From: Delphinus delphis
Lineage: Eukaryota; Chordata; Mammalia; Artiodactyla; Delphinidae
NCBI RefSeq assembly: GCF_949987515.2
Contig: NC_082684.1
Location: 44,792,006 to 44,856,005 of the forward strand
Reading direction: 5' to 3'
DNA: 64,000 nucleotides
Shown here: positions 1-12,500 of the stretch, piece by piece
Position numbering within the stretch: the stretch's first letter is position 1
How the letters are laid out: each line of letters opens with the position of its first letter
Position numbers and translations under genes: made by a program
The notes under the pieces: generated by a model
Told to the model about the DNA's origin: nothing
What the model saw: the letters and a program-made list of their open reading frames with translations, nothing else
The model's database searches: none

Positions 1-340
1 GGGTGTGTTGAGAATTTGAGAAATCCTAGTAGACACAGTAAATCCCTAGTTGGATTTAAGGGTCGAAGCTCAGAAAGGATTGGGGTAAAAATGGTTTGGG
101 AGTTAATGGCATGTAGGTGACATCTGAAGGAGAGGGCAAGGTTGAACCCAGTTCGGTAGTGAGTATAGCAGAGGAAAGAGGGGCCTAAGACTCACCTGGA
201 GGAACTCCCATGTTTAGCGGCCAGGTGGAGAATGATGGGCCTGCAAACAAGGCAGAAGGAGTGGCCCGGGAAGAAAGGAGGAAACCCAGAGAAGACAGTG
301 TGAGCACAGGGGAGAGAGCTCTCCAGGAGCAGGAAGACCT
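1..340 (+). repeat. Old interspersed repeat, unclassified
   Basis: The purine-rich text, with phrases such as 'gagaatgatgggcctg' and 'aggcagaaggagtggcc', resembles the 3' part of a widespread ancient mammalian repeat that I know by pattern but cannot name. Pieces that look like the 5' and middle parts of the same family lie at 42,840-43,100 and 51,880-52,070. No coding potential is evident. The left edge is cut by the window, and strand and family are tentative. Confidence 0.35.
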
Positions 341-3300
341 TTCCCCGAGTCCTGAGAAAGGCAGGCCAGCGTCTCCATCCTCCACCACTGTCCTTCCCTT
401 CAGTAGGTTCATTCATTCATTCATCCATGCAACAGGGGCCCCTACCAGGCCCAACACAAATATCCTTGGCTCCAGGTAGAACCAGGCCCTGGGAAGCTAA
501 AAATTTTAGAGCCATAGGTAAAGGCAAACAGGAGTAAGTAATAATGGCATGGACAGCAACTCCTGTTAATTAGTGAAAGAAATTAATGGGGGAATTTATT
601 TACAGATTCAAAAGGAAAGCCCCCTGGACTACGGGTCAGGAATCCTGAGAGCCAATCCAAGTTCCCCCACTGGCTGCCATACCAGCTTGGGGATCTCTCC
701 CTAGGCTTGATTTCAGTGTTATCATCATTAAATTTCAGGGCAGAGGATTGCTGGGGAGTGAGCAGGTAGGTGGGGAAAGAGAGGAGAGAAAGGGAAAAAT
801 AATACTCACTTTGCGTACTTCATGGGGTTCTTAGAGAAGATCTTATGAAATCAAATGTCTAACTGTGCTTTTGAAAGCATATAGCATCAGATATGTTTCT
901 ATATGGCTGAAGGAATTTTTTTATTAGTCTTATAAAAATAGAAATATATAATTTCTAAATCTGGAGTGTTGCCAGGTATTTATTCCTAAAAAGCTGTGTG
1001 ACTGCCTTTTATCCCTTTCTAGCCTGCTGTGAGCACCATATCTTTTTCCAGCTAAAAATAAAACACAAAACAAAAAAGAGAAAACATCTAAAACCTATCA
1101 CTGATGCAAGGAAAAAGATAAAGAATTTTAACAAAATAGATTCAGGACCACCCAAGTTAATGGATTTCAGGCCAAACAGTGAAAACAAAAGGATTACCAC
1201 TAGAACCTCAAATCAATTTTAAAAGCTGAGGAGAAGTGAGAGGCCTCATCCAACATTACTAGAAAACCCTACCTATCTGTGAGGGCTATTTTGACCTTTC
1301 TTTCCGAGGGCTACCTGGTGCCTGGCCTTTTAATCTGCTGTCTTCTGAGTGATGGCTGCGGTGCCAGTCCTGACGAGGCAAAGCCCTTTCTTATTTGCAG
1401 CAAATTATCTCTAGAGCAGCACCACATTAGCTGATATAATCACTGCCCTGGAATAAGAAGCAGGTGGTTCCAGCACCTTCTGTCATACACCCCTGTGTTT
1501 GAACTGCTCTGAAAGGACTCAAGCTTTCCTTTTCTAAATATAATCTTGACTTGAGAGGTTAGATATGTCATTCATTTCCTTAAACCCTGCTTTAAAAATA
1601 CCTCGAATTTAGAGACTGATGAACCACATTGCAAATAAGTCTTCGGCTTCGGGGCTCTTAGATTGAGAGGTCCCTGCTCAGGCCCATACCTTGTTTTATT
1701 TGAGTAATTTGGTGTTCTTTTTCTTAAAGGGTCAGCTCCCCCAGACCTGCTTTGCCTCTGCTCTGAAGCAGCAAGAAGATGCCTAGACTTGCGAACTACC
1801 CAGACAGTAATCGGGTTGGAGATAATGGCTTCAATCCACTTTCCATGGCCCATTTCACTCCAGATTTTTAAGGTATATTTATGTAACCGGGATTCTCCAG
1901 CTCTCTAGGATTCTGGGATCATTCTTTCTTTTAATTAAGAAAAATGAATTGAACCCTCCTTTCATATAAATGTAGGGAATCCAGCATGCTTTCCCCATTT
2001 CTAAGGTTTCTTGGGAGATGGGCAGAGGCGGGGTGACCTCCTGTGACTTCTCAGGCCGAATGCCTCCTCCTGGCCACCTCAGCTCTTGTGGCTACTGTCC
2101 CCTCCTCTCCACACTTCTCCTGCCTGAGCTTGGCCCCCTCCTCCTTCATTCCCCAAAGCATCTGCTTAAGGTGACAGATTTCGACTGAAAGGCTGAGGGG
2201 ACTGAGTACAATCATAGAGCAGCAGGGAAAAATTCAAAATCAAGTACTGGGCATGATTTTTGTTCAAGATTTTTGTCTCTGTGGAAGGATCTGCCTCTGC
2301 GGCCTTGGGGCCTGCTCTCTCATGGAAACTTCTCTCTTCTCCTCACTTTCTCCACATCCCTCAGGGACCACACACTTCCTCCCTCTAAAGAAGCTTCCAG
2401 AAAACTCTTTAACTTTATTACCGAGGCCAATTTCTCTCTCTTCATTTAAATCATCTCCTCTCTGTTCAGGTCCAGAAAGAGCCATTCACTAATGAACCTC
2501 ATCATGACCCTTTAAGGAGGAAGGAGTATTGATCACTTCCCTCCCCCCCGTTTAAATATAAAAACTTCCTTTTTGTTCTATTTGAGGTTGAATTATTAAT
2601 GGGAATCCAGTATTTGAGATTATACAGCATAGCTGATGCCTTTTTGGGTTTGTGTTTAGAGCTCTTAGGTAGCAGACTGGTCCTTCCTATTCTGGATTGC
2701 TTAGTAATTCTGGACAGAATGATCTTTTCACTTTGTTCTCCCTGCTTCTGCCCACTCAATCCTCTCCTGCCCACTCGACCACTGTGATGGTGAATTTGGA
2801 AGGTCTCAGTTCAATGCTGAGGCAAGTTGCTGGTAACTCAAAACCCATCTGGACTTTGGGCATGCTGTAAAACAAGCAACACTGATGTTTCATGGAAACT
2901 CATTTTTTGGTCTTTGAGGACACTGGCTTCTACCCAGCATTATCAATGACTATTGGTTACTTGCCTTCTTAGTCTTTGAGAAGTACATCAGTGTCAAAGT
3001 ATAATTTTCATAAGGTTACAAACATAACTGTTGTACAAAAGTAAAGTAAGAACACACTAATGGTCTGCTTATCTCTTCATGAAAGACCAAAACTGGTTCT
3101 AAGGAATATAGGAGAAACATCATCTGTAGTCACTTTAAAAAAGTACTTGAATAAATGACTAAATTACACACAAAAGTGGTTAATATCATACAGGGCAATA
3201 AAACTTAGACCTTTGGGTTGTAATCTTTTTTTCAGGCACAAACAATTTCTCTGTGGACAAAATTCATTTGTATTGCCACCAGACAAGAATCATTTGCATT

Positions 3301-4027
3301 GCTTAAATTTACTACAGGTTAACATATACAAATCAGTAGGAAATAAAGTCAAACAAAGGTATATATCATACCCTAGAGAATTAGGTAATCCTTATGTGGC
3401 CCATTGGACATTTCTCCAGTGTGATGTAGAAAGGATATGCAGTCACCTTTTTCTCTATTTCCAAGTTTTGGATATGTTTTTTTCCCTAAATATAAGAAAA
3501 CAATTGTATTTTCCTCAACTTCTCTAAGCTATACCAATCATTTAAAAGTTCTTTGCTCAACAATGGCTTCTATGATAGTTATTTTAGAAAACAATATAGT
3601 TAATATACTTCTGAGTTTTAAGCCTTCCCTACCTTCTCCCCCTGCAATGCTCTTATTTATTTAGAATAATCTATGAATGGGTTAGTGTGTTTACCTTAAC
3701 CTCTAGAACAAAATATTTATACACATGCAGAAAAATGAATAGTATTGACTATGGTTTCTGTAACATGACACCTAGTGTGATCGGACACTGGGCTAAAGGT
3801 ACCACGATTATGCTTTCATCGGATATAAAGACAGTAATTTATTTCCTCTCCATTGACTTTGACATACTAAAGTAAAGTTATAGAACCTTAAGAAGAAATG
3901 AAACGATAGATTCTTCTGGGTGATAGGCATGATTTTAAATATATTAAAGGGAGGAAAGTGTAAAATGTATTGATATTCTGACTGCTTCTCTTCCGATGGT
4001 CATCATAACTATAGAGCAAATATACAG
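341..4027. other. Unique sequence, no gene recognised
   Basis: I see no exon, RNA gene or young transposon here. There is a short ATTC repeat at about 409-425, an AT-rich stretch at 880-1,200 and another at 3,000-4,000. The segment at about 1,330-1,480 has evenly mixed, low-repetition text that could be a conserved noncoding element, but this is only an impression. Open frames here are short and of chance length. Confidence 0.5.
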
Positions 4028-4258
4028 TTTTTTTTTGTTGTTGTTCTTCTGTGGTACGCCGGCCTCTCACTGCTGTGGCCTCTCACTGCTGTGGCCTCTC
4101 CCGTTGCGGACCACAGGCTCCGGACACGCAGGCTCAGCGGCCATGGCTCTCGGGCCTAGTCACTCCGCGGCATGTGGGATCTTCGCGGACCGGGAATCGA
4201 ACCTGTGTCCCCTGCATCAGCAGGCGGACTCTCAACCACTGCGCCACTAGGGAAGCCC
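4028..4258 (-). mobile_element. CHR-2 SINE (tRNA-derived)
   Basis: Reading on the minus strand, the element begins with the tRNA-like head (GGGCTTCCC-type start, here ending at 4,258) and finishes in an A-rich tail seen as T/GTT-rich sequence at 4,028-4,050. It is an older copy: the tail is interrupted, and the flanks (roughly aaatatacag and aaatgtactc) only weakly resemble a target duplication. A 16-bp unit starting ggcctctcac is duplicated in tandem at 4,061-4,076 and 4,077-4,092, which is not seen in the other copies here. SINEs of this class are Pol III-transcribed and are thought to be mobilised by L1. Confidence 0.9.
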
Positions 4259-5002
4259 AAAATGTACTCTTTTGAGAGAGCAGATGACTGCTATAGCTGA
4301 GCATGTGAGCTGTGCTTACTTCAGTGACTGCCTGACTGTTTCCCAGCAGATGTCCAGAGGATACTGCTGTATGATAAGCAAGGGATGTTTCCAGCAGTTC
4401 CTGCTTATTAGTACTAGAGGAAGGTGACTATTCAGAGATAAGCAAACATAGGCAAGAGTTAGCTGTGGTTTGGAAATATGACGTTAACAAATAGCCTAAG
4501 TGTCCATCTGCAGCATCCCAGCCTCTGGGCCTGAGCTTCAAATTCCAGCTCTAATCCTACAGAATTCCCACCGCTCCCCTTGGGCTGAGCTATTGCGGAA
4601 ATTCTTTTTGCAGCTGTTGGGGAGACTGGTTGCCATCAGAGGAGAGTAGCAATGACGGCACGAGCTACTGCACATCCAAAACATAATACCCTCAACCGTG
4701 AAGGAGAAATGGGGTGAGAAATTTTGAAATCTACTGATAATCTCTACACTTAAATATTGATTAGACTGTGATAAACCCCATGTTGCAAGAGGACCATGGA
4801 TTAGACCAAAAATCAGCAGTATTTATAAGGTTAAACTTCCTCTCCCTTTATTTCCCTTGTTGAAGAACAATATAGGACAAAAGGCCAAAGGATGACTGAG
4901 GGGGGAGGTGGCAGTAAATATCTCTGAGTTTTACAAAATTGCATAATGTGCCTATTTATATAATTTGGAATGCACTGGCGTCACACAGGAAATACTGCTT
5001 TT
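4259..5002. other. Unique sequence, nothing recognised
   Basis: No exon, RNA gene or recognisable repeat is seen. Base composition is mixed and there is no long open frame. Confidence 0.4.
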
Positions 5003-5335
5003 TTGGTATTTTTGTTATTGTGGTAAAATATACATAAGATAAAATTTACCATTTAAACCATTTTTAGGAGTATAATTTGGTGACATTAGGTACATTCACG
5101 ACGATGTGCAGCCGTTACCACCATCCTTTTTCAGAATTTTTCATCATCCCGAACAGAAACTCTGATCCAATGAACAATGACTCCTCGTTCCCTCTTCCCC
5201 CTGCCCCTGGCAACAATTTGCTTTCTGCCTCTAGGAATTTGACTACTCTAGGTCCCTCATATAAGTGGAATCACAATATTTGTCCTTTTGAGTCAGGCTT
5301 ATTTCATTTGGCATGATGTTTTCAAAGTTCAACAG
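5003..5335 (-). mobile_element. Ancient L1M 3'-end fragment
   Basis: The text has the hallmarks of an old L1MA/MB 3' end in reverse: a run like 'aaaatatacataagataaaa' then 'tttaccatttaaacc', followed by 'gtggaatcacaatatttg' and 'ggcttatttcatttggcatg'. It is diverged and truncated, and there is no open frame. The subfamily is not assignable by eye. Confidence 0.75.
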
Positions 5336-6944
5336 TGCTTTGCTTTTAAACAAATTTACTTTCAATACTTTATTGGTGAGTCTCTTATAGAGACAATACC
5401 TTAGTATGTAGTATCTTGTGATGTGATTTAATATGTCTCAAACTCAAAAGCCTCAGTTTTGCGTTACAAAAGAGCTAGCAGTTGGGCTCTGATTATTTTT
5501 TTTTTTAAAGCCAGGTATTGGCTCTGTAAAATATGAACAGGGAAAAAAGAACAGTAAGAATCTTCACCAAGTGATTAATTTTGGCTGCAAGCATGACTTG
5601 CAATTCAGTAATAAAATGAAATCTTCCCCTTGTACCTAGATTGAAAAAAATCAACAACAATATGTTCTCTGCCCTGCTCCTTCCTGTGAGCCAGGGAGAG
5701 ATGGGACCATGACTGATGTCACTTGTTAGTTGATAATGAAATGCAATTCGTGTCCAGCAGACCCAGCAGAAATAATCCCAGGCACAAGAGAAATATACCC
5801 AGATGGTATTCTCCATTTTTCAAACTAAAAAAGCCAGTTGCCTCTCCATTACGCAATGTATCCTTACGTGTCCAGGATACTACCTTTTCTAGATAGAGGC
5901 TCGAGCATTGATTTTCATGCCCAATGAACCAGTGTACCTATTAACTAGCCAATCCAAGCTTCTTTCATGCCTTGAATACTGAATTGGGGAGTGGGAGGGT
6001 ATGAACTGAGAGAACAATATAATGTGAAAATAAGATCAAATATAATCACGTAGAAACCCCCAAACTAGTTCATCCCACCTGTACTCCTACTGCGATCAGT
6101 AGCTTCCAGGTGTACCTCAAAACAGCCGTAACAGAGAAGTAAATTCTTCTTCAGGATTAGCTTCCCATGAGCGGTTCCAGTTGTATCCAAATTCATGCCG
6201 TCAAATGAAAGCCTCAAATTATGTGAAGCTTAAAACACAAACACACGCAAATACACATGCAAGACCAAAATGAGATACAGTGAAGGGAATAAATTAGCAC
6301 CAGCTGCAGGCCAGTTAAGCAAAGTCTTCCACAAGGGAAAGCTTACTTATAATTTACCTAAACAAACCCCTTCCTTTTGGTTGCAATTTGCTGCTTATTA
6401 ATTTTTCTTATTCAAATGACTGCAAAGAGGAACCAGGAAAATTGTTATCGCATCGGGAAAAAACCCCCAGTTCTTCCAAATCAAAAGAATGCTTTGAAAT
6501 GGTCTTTTTAGTCAAAGGTTTGTGTTTGTAACATTTAAAAAATATTTAAAATTTAAAAAATCAAATTACATATGCACATATTTAAAAGGGTCAAAGCTTA
6601 TGATGAAAAAACCAGTAATTTCCAGCTCCATCCCTTCTTACCTCCTCAGAGCCCACAACTTTCAAATCTTTTAGCCATTTCTTCTAGAATTTGTCTCTGT
6701 ATTTCCAGATAGTATGCTTCCATTGTGATTTCTGGATTTATGAATTTTTACTTTATCTGTTAATTTCCTTCATGATGAAGATTCTGCTGGTTTTCATCAT
6801 GAGTCCTACTGCTACCAACCTCTCATCTCTCCTCCAAACTCCCAATATTGAAGGGAGGAGGGAGAAAAGGGTGAAGAGAGTCTGAGGTCTTGTTCTACTG
6901 CATATTGTGAGGTGCGCATATGTGGGCAAAGAAGGAAATAAAAT
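5336..6944. other. AT-rich unique sequence
   Basis: No gene or young repeat is recognised. The part at 6,525-6,790 may be a very old L1M or other repeat relic, but I could not match it with any confidence. Short CA-rich text occurs at about 6,235-6,262. Confidence 0.4.
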
Positions 6945-7105
6945 CACAGCCAGCTCTTACAGTTCTAAGCATGTTACAGATATCCATTTACCCCTCACAA
7001 CGATCCTACAAAGTAGGTACTAGGATTTTCCTCATTTTACAGATGAGAAAACTAAGGCACAGAGAGTTTAAGTAACTAGGAGATGCTATAAGTCATCCAT
7101 AGTCT
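6945..7105 (-). mobile_element. MIR SINE relic
   Basis: The central MIR core is readable in reverse orientation: 'cctcacaacgatcctac', then 'ttttacagatgagaaaac' and 'aaggcacagagagttt'. The tRNA head is missing or decayed. MIR is an ancient tRNA-derived SINE shared by mammals. Confidence 0.85.
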
Positions 7106-7536
7106 CTACACTAGATGCAAGGTAATAGATGTGACTGCTCTTTCAAAGTCAGAAGCAAAACATGCTTGCAAAGGAGATAATGATCTTGTGGATGATGACA
7201 ATGTTGGGGATGCCTGGCCAGTACTGGACACACACATGCAGCTGGGTATCAGCAAGAAGACGTACAAAAGCTGGGCCAGGTTTTGTGGGGGAACGATGTG
7301 TATGCAATTTAAAGGTCCCTCTTTAAGAAAAAGAGTATGAAATTGCTACCAAATGAATATTTATTTAGAGTGAAAAAGAAATAAGAGCAAATTAGAAATC
7401 TAAAATAGTGACCAATGACACAAACATTACAACACCTGCATAAACAACATCATATATTCATTAACAGTCTGACATACCTCTCTAATTTCCCTATTTTAGC
7501 TGCCTGCTCTTTGAGTGCCTTTTTATATATCAACAA
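7106..7536. other. Unique sequence, nothing recognised
   Basis: No exon or repeat is identified. The stretch ends at the poly-T tract of the next SINE. Confidence 0.4.
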
Positions 7537-7753
7537 TTTTTTTTTTTTTTTTTTTTTTTTTGCGGTACGCGGGCCTCTCACTGCTGTGGCCTCTCCCGTT
7601 GCGGAGCACAGGCTCCGGACGCGCAGGCTCAGCGGCCATGGCTCACGGGCCCAGCTGCTCCACGGCATGTGAGATCCTCCCGGACCGGGGCACGAACCTA
7701 CGTCCCCTGCATCGGCAGGTGGACTCTCAACCACTGTGCCACGAGGGAAGCCC
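7537..7753 (-). mobile_element. CHR-2 SINE (tRNA-derived)
   Basis: A near-complete copy in reverse orientation has a long T tract at 7,537-7,560 (the A tail), then the gcggtacgcgggcc tail-proximal motif, and ends in gggaagccc at 7,753. The flanks (tcaacaattt and tcaaccattt) look like a slightly diverged target duplication. Divergence is low, so this is a fairly young insertion. Confidence 0.95.
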
Positions 7754-9084
7754 CTCAACCATCTTTTAAGATATAATTTTCTAAAGAGAATCTAGAAAGC
7801 AAATTCATTCTTTGTTCTGCCATGATTGATAAAAATGTGTTTTTAATATTAATGGTTTAGCACTTTATTTCAGTTTTACAATTTGTTATTGGAAATATAT
7901 GAATTTTAAGATGTTGTCTAATTTGAGGACATCTCTAGTATATAGATCTTTCATAATGAGCTGACAATTTCAGGGCATCTCCAGTTTTATTGTGTTATGT
8001 CTGTCTTGCCTACTCTTTGAGTTGATGACATTCATAAACCAGAGACTGGAAAGGGACCCAAAGTGTGGAGCCCTTCAGCTCACCACTCAAGGCCTTAAGC
8101 TCCCAACCTCTAATGAATGCCCAGGCTGATATGGCCCTCACCTTACAGTTCTGATGTTGCAGCTCAGTTCTAAGAGACAGAGTCTGTTGTTTCTTCAGGA
8201 ATCTGGCATCCTGCCCCCAAGCGCCAATCAGGTTTCATCTCCCAGGTTGGAGACTGAAGTGCGTCGGCAATGATGGCTGTGTGACTCAGGTCATGCTGGC
8301 TGCGCTGGCAGCAGCATCGAGGGGCAGGAGGCTCAGGCAGCCCCTGGAGTTCAAGCTGTGACTCATTCCAGGAAGGAGGCCAGGGCTTGATGGTTAAAGA
8401 CTGAGCCGAAAATGCTAATGAGAAGACTTACCAGACTGTGCATGAGCTGAAAGGCAACTATGCATTTCATCATTCAAATCAAACCCTTGAGACATTCCAC
8501 CAAAATAAAGAGATACATCTTCATTTGAACAACTTTCATCATAAAGCCATGGAAAGAGCAGAGTGGGGTTTGCGGAGACCTGAGTTTTGCTGCGTGTTCT
8601 AGGCTGCAGTGAATAAGCCATTCACCCCAGCCTCCAATTCCTCACTGTAAATGGGAATGCTGGAACAGCCTACCAACTCAGTCCCTTTCAGGACTCTGGA
8701 CCAGCTAGACAAGAGAGTGAATGGGAATCCCGACCCCTCACATCCCAAACCAAACCAAACAGGCAGTTACAGCTGAGTGGAAAGCTGGTCCTTGCCACAT
8801 TTCCTAGATTGACCTTGGAGCAGCCAAGGTCACGCACCAGCCTGGGATTTTAAAAGGAAATCCAAGAGAGGCACCATTAACCATTTTATAAGAGCAGAAT
8901 AGTTTCCATTGTCATCCAGGAGTTTTAGAAATTGTACAAATTCACAAAAACCTTGGTGCTTGAAAAGTTAAACAGAAAAGAGGGAGTGTGAAAAAACTTC
9001 AAGCATCTTCTTTTAGCTAAAGGCTTGCAGAGTGTACTTCTAACGATGGAGATAAAGAGAAATATCATTTCCTGAATACAACTT
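7754..9084. other. Unique sequence, nothing recognised
   Basis: No gene is recognised. GC content rises around 8,040-8,400 without a CpG island. No repeat family is evident in this 1.3-kb stretch. Confidence 0.4.
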
Positions 9085-9094
9085 CCAAATGCTC

Positions 9095-9501
9095 TTTTTT
9101 TTTTTAGGTGAATGGGATTTACTTTATTTATTTTTTAACATCTTTATTGCTGTATAATTGCTTTACAATGGTGTGTTAGTTTCTGCTTTATAACAAAGTG
9201 AGTCAGTTATACATATACATATGTTCCCATATCTCTTCCCTCTTGCGTCTCCCTCCCTCCCACCCTCCCTATCCCACCCTTCCAGGCGGTCACAAAGCAC
9301 TGAGCTGATCTCCCTGTACTATGCGGCTGCTTCCCATTAGCTATCTACCTTACGTTTCGTAGTGTATATATGTCCATGCCTCTCTCTCGCTTTGTCACAG
9401 CTCACCCTTCCCCCTCCCCATATCCTCAAGTCTGTTCTCTAGTAGGTCTGTGTCTTTATTCCTGTCTTACCCCTAGGTTCTTCATGATATTTCATTTTTT
9501 C
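9095..9501 (-). other. L1 copy A 3' UTR, poly(A) signal and tail
   Basis: The minus-strand 3' UTR ends in AATAAAGATGTTAAAAAA at about 9,131-9,148. About 25 nt of non-L1 sequence (9,106-9,130), which begins with a second overlapping AATAAATAAA, then separates it from a pure A tract at 9,095-9,105. Copy B lacks this extra segment. That pattern fits cleavage at a downstream site in the parent locus, i.e. a short 3' transduction. Confidence 0.65.
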
Positions 9502-12500
9502 TTAAATTCCATATATATGTGTTAGCATATGGTATTTGTCCTTCTCTTTCTGACTTACTTCACTCTGTATGACAGACTCTAGGTCTATCCACCTCATTAC
9601 AAATAGCTCAATTTTGTTTCTTTCTATGGCTGAGTAATATTCCATTGTGTATATGTGCCACACCTTCTTTATCCATTCATCCGATGATGGACACTTAGGT
9701 TGCTTCCATGTCTTGGCTATTGTAAATAGAGCTGCAATGAACATTTTGGTACATGACTCTTTTTGAATTATGGTTTTCTCAGGGTATATGCCCAGTAGTG
9801 GGATTGCTGGCGCATATGGTAGTTCTATTTGTAGTTTTTTAAGGAACCTCCATACTGTTCTCCATAGTGGCTGTACCATTTCACATTCCCACCAGCAGTG
9901 CAAGAGTGTTCCCTTTTCTCCACACCCTCTCCAGCATTTATTGTTTCTAGATTTTTTGATGATGGCCATTCTGACTGGTGTGAGATGATATCTCATTGTA
10001 GTTTTGATTTGCATTTCTCTAATGATTAAGGATGTTGAGCATTCTTGCATGTGTTTGGTGGCAGTCTGTATATCTTCTTTGGAGAAATGTCTATTTAGGT
10101 CTTCTGCTCATTTTTGGATTGGGTTGTTTGTTTTTTTGTTATTAAGCTGCATGAGCTGCTTGTATATTTTGGAAATTAATCTTTTGTCAGTTGCTTCATT
10201 TGCAAATATTTTCTCCCATTCTGAGAGTTGTCTTTTGAGCTTGTTTATGGTTTCCTTTGCTGTGCAAAAGCTTTGAACTTTCATTAGGTCCCATTTATTT
10301 TTGTTTCCATTTCTCTAGAAGGTGGGTCAAAAAGGATCTTGCTGTGATTTTTGTCATAGAGTGTTCTGCCTATGTTTTCCTCTAAGAGTTTGATAGTTTC
10401 TGGCCTTACATTTAGGTCTTTAATCCATTTTGAGCTTATTGTTGTGTATGGTGTTAGAAAGTGATCTAATCTCATACTTTTACATGTACCTGTCCAGTTT
10501 TCCCACCACTTATTGAAGAGGCTGTCCTTTCTCCACTGTACATTCCTGCCTCCTTTATCAGAGATAAGGTGACCATATGTGCGTGGGTTTATCTCTGGGC
10601 TTTCTATCCTGTTCCATTGATCTATCTTTCTGTTTTTGTGCCAGTACGATACTGTCTTGATTACTGTAACTTTGTAGTATAGTCTGAAGTCAGGGAGCCT
10701 GATTCCTCCATCTCCGTTTTCATTCTCAAGATTGCTTTGGCTATTCGGGGGCTTTTGTGTTTCCATACAAATTGTGAAATTTTTTGTTCTAGTTCTGTGA
10801 AAAATGCCAGTGGTACCTTGATAGGGATTGCATTGAATCAGTAGATTGCTTTGGGTAGTAGAGTCATTTTCACAATGTTGATTCTTCCAATCCAAGAACA
10901 TGGTATATCTCTCCATCTATTTGTATCATCTTTAATTCCTTTCATCAGTGTCTTATAAGTTTCTGCATACAGGTCTTTTGTCTCCTTAGGTAGGTTTATT
11001 CCTAGATATTTTATTCTTTTTGTTGCAATGGTAAATGGGAGTGTTTTCTTGATTTCACTTTCAGATTTTTCATCATTAGTGTATAGGAATGCCAGAGATT
11101 TCTGTGCATTAATTTTGTATCCTGCCACTTTACCAAATTCATTGATTAGCTCTAGTAGTTTTCTGGTAGCATCTTTAGGATTCTCTATGTATAGGATCAT
11201 GTCATCTGCAAAAAGTGACAGCTTTACTTCTTCTTTTCCGATTTGGATTCCTTTTATTTCCTTTTTTTTCTCTGATTGCTGTGGCTAAAACTTCCAAAAC
11301 TATGTTGAATAAGAGTGGTGAGAGTGGGCAACTTTGTCTTGTTCCTGATCTTAGTGGAAATGCTTCCAGTTTTTCACCATTGAGGATGATGTTGGCTGTG
11401 GGTTTGTCATATATGGCCTTTAGTATGTTGAGGAAAGTTCCCTCTATGCCTACTTTCTGGAGGGTTTTTATCATAAATGGGTGTTGAATTTTGTCAAAAG
11501 CTTTCTCTGCATCTATTGAGATGACCATATGGTTTTTCTCCTTCAATTTGTTAATATGGTGTATCACGTTGATTGATTTGCGTATATTGAAGAATCCTTG
11601 CATTCCTGGAATAAACCCCACTTGATCATGGTGTATGATCCTTTTAATGTGCTGTTGGATTCTGTTTGCTAGTATTTTGTTGAGGATTTTTGCATCTGTG
11701 TTCATCAGTGATATTGGCTTGTAGTTTTCTTTCTTTGTGACATCCTTGTCTGGTTTTGGTATCAGGGTGATGGTGGCCTTGTAGACTGAATTTGGGAGTG
11801 TTCCTCCCTCTGTTATATTTTGGAAGAGTTTGAGAAGGATAGGTGTTAGCTCTTCTCTAAATGTTTGATAGAATTCGCCTGTGAAGCCATGTGGTCCTGG
11901 GCTTTCGTTTGTTGGAAGATTTTTAATCACAGTTTCAATTTCAGTGCTTGTGATTGGTCTCTTCATATTTTCTATTTCTTCCTGATTCAGTCTTGGCAGT
12001 TTGTGCATTTCTAGGAATTTGTCCATTTCTTCCAGGTTGTCCATTTTATTGGCATAGAGTTCCTTGTAGTAATCTCTCATGACCTTTTGTATTTCTGCAG
12101 TGTCAGTTGTTACTTCTCCTTTTCAATTTCTAATTCTATTGATTTGAGTCTTCTCCCTTTTTTTCTTGATGAGTCTGGCTAGTGGTTTAGCTATTTTGTT
12201 TATCTTCTCAAGAAACCAGCTTTTAGTTTTATTGATCTTTGCTATTGTTTCCTTCATTTCTTTTTCATTTATTTCTGATCTGATTTTTATGAATTCTTTC
12301 CTTCTGCTAACTTTGGGGTTTTTTTGTTCTTCTTTCTCTAATTGCTTTAGGTGCAAGGTTAGGTTGTGTATTCGAGATGTTTCCTGTTTCTTAAGGTAGG
12401 ATTGTATTGCTATAAACTTCCCTCTTAGAACTGCTTTTGCTGCATCCCATAGGTTTTGGGTCATCATGTCTCCATTGTCATTTGTTTCTAGGTATTTTTC

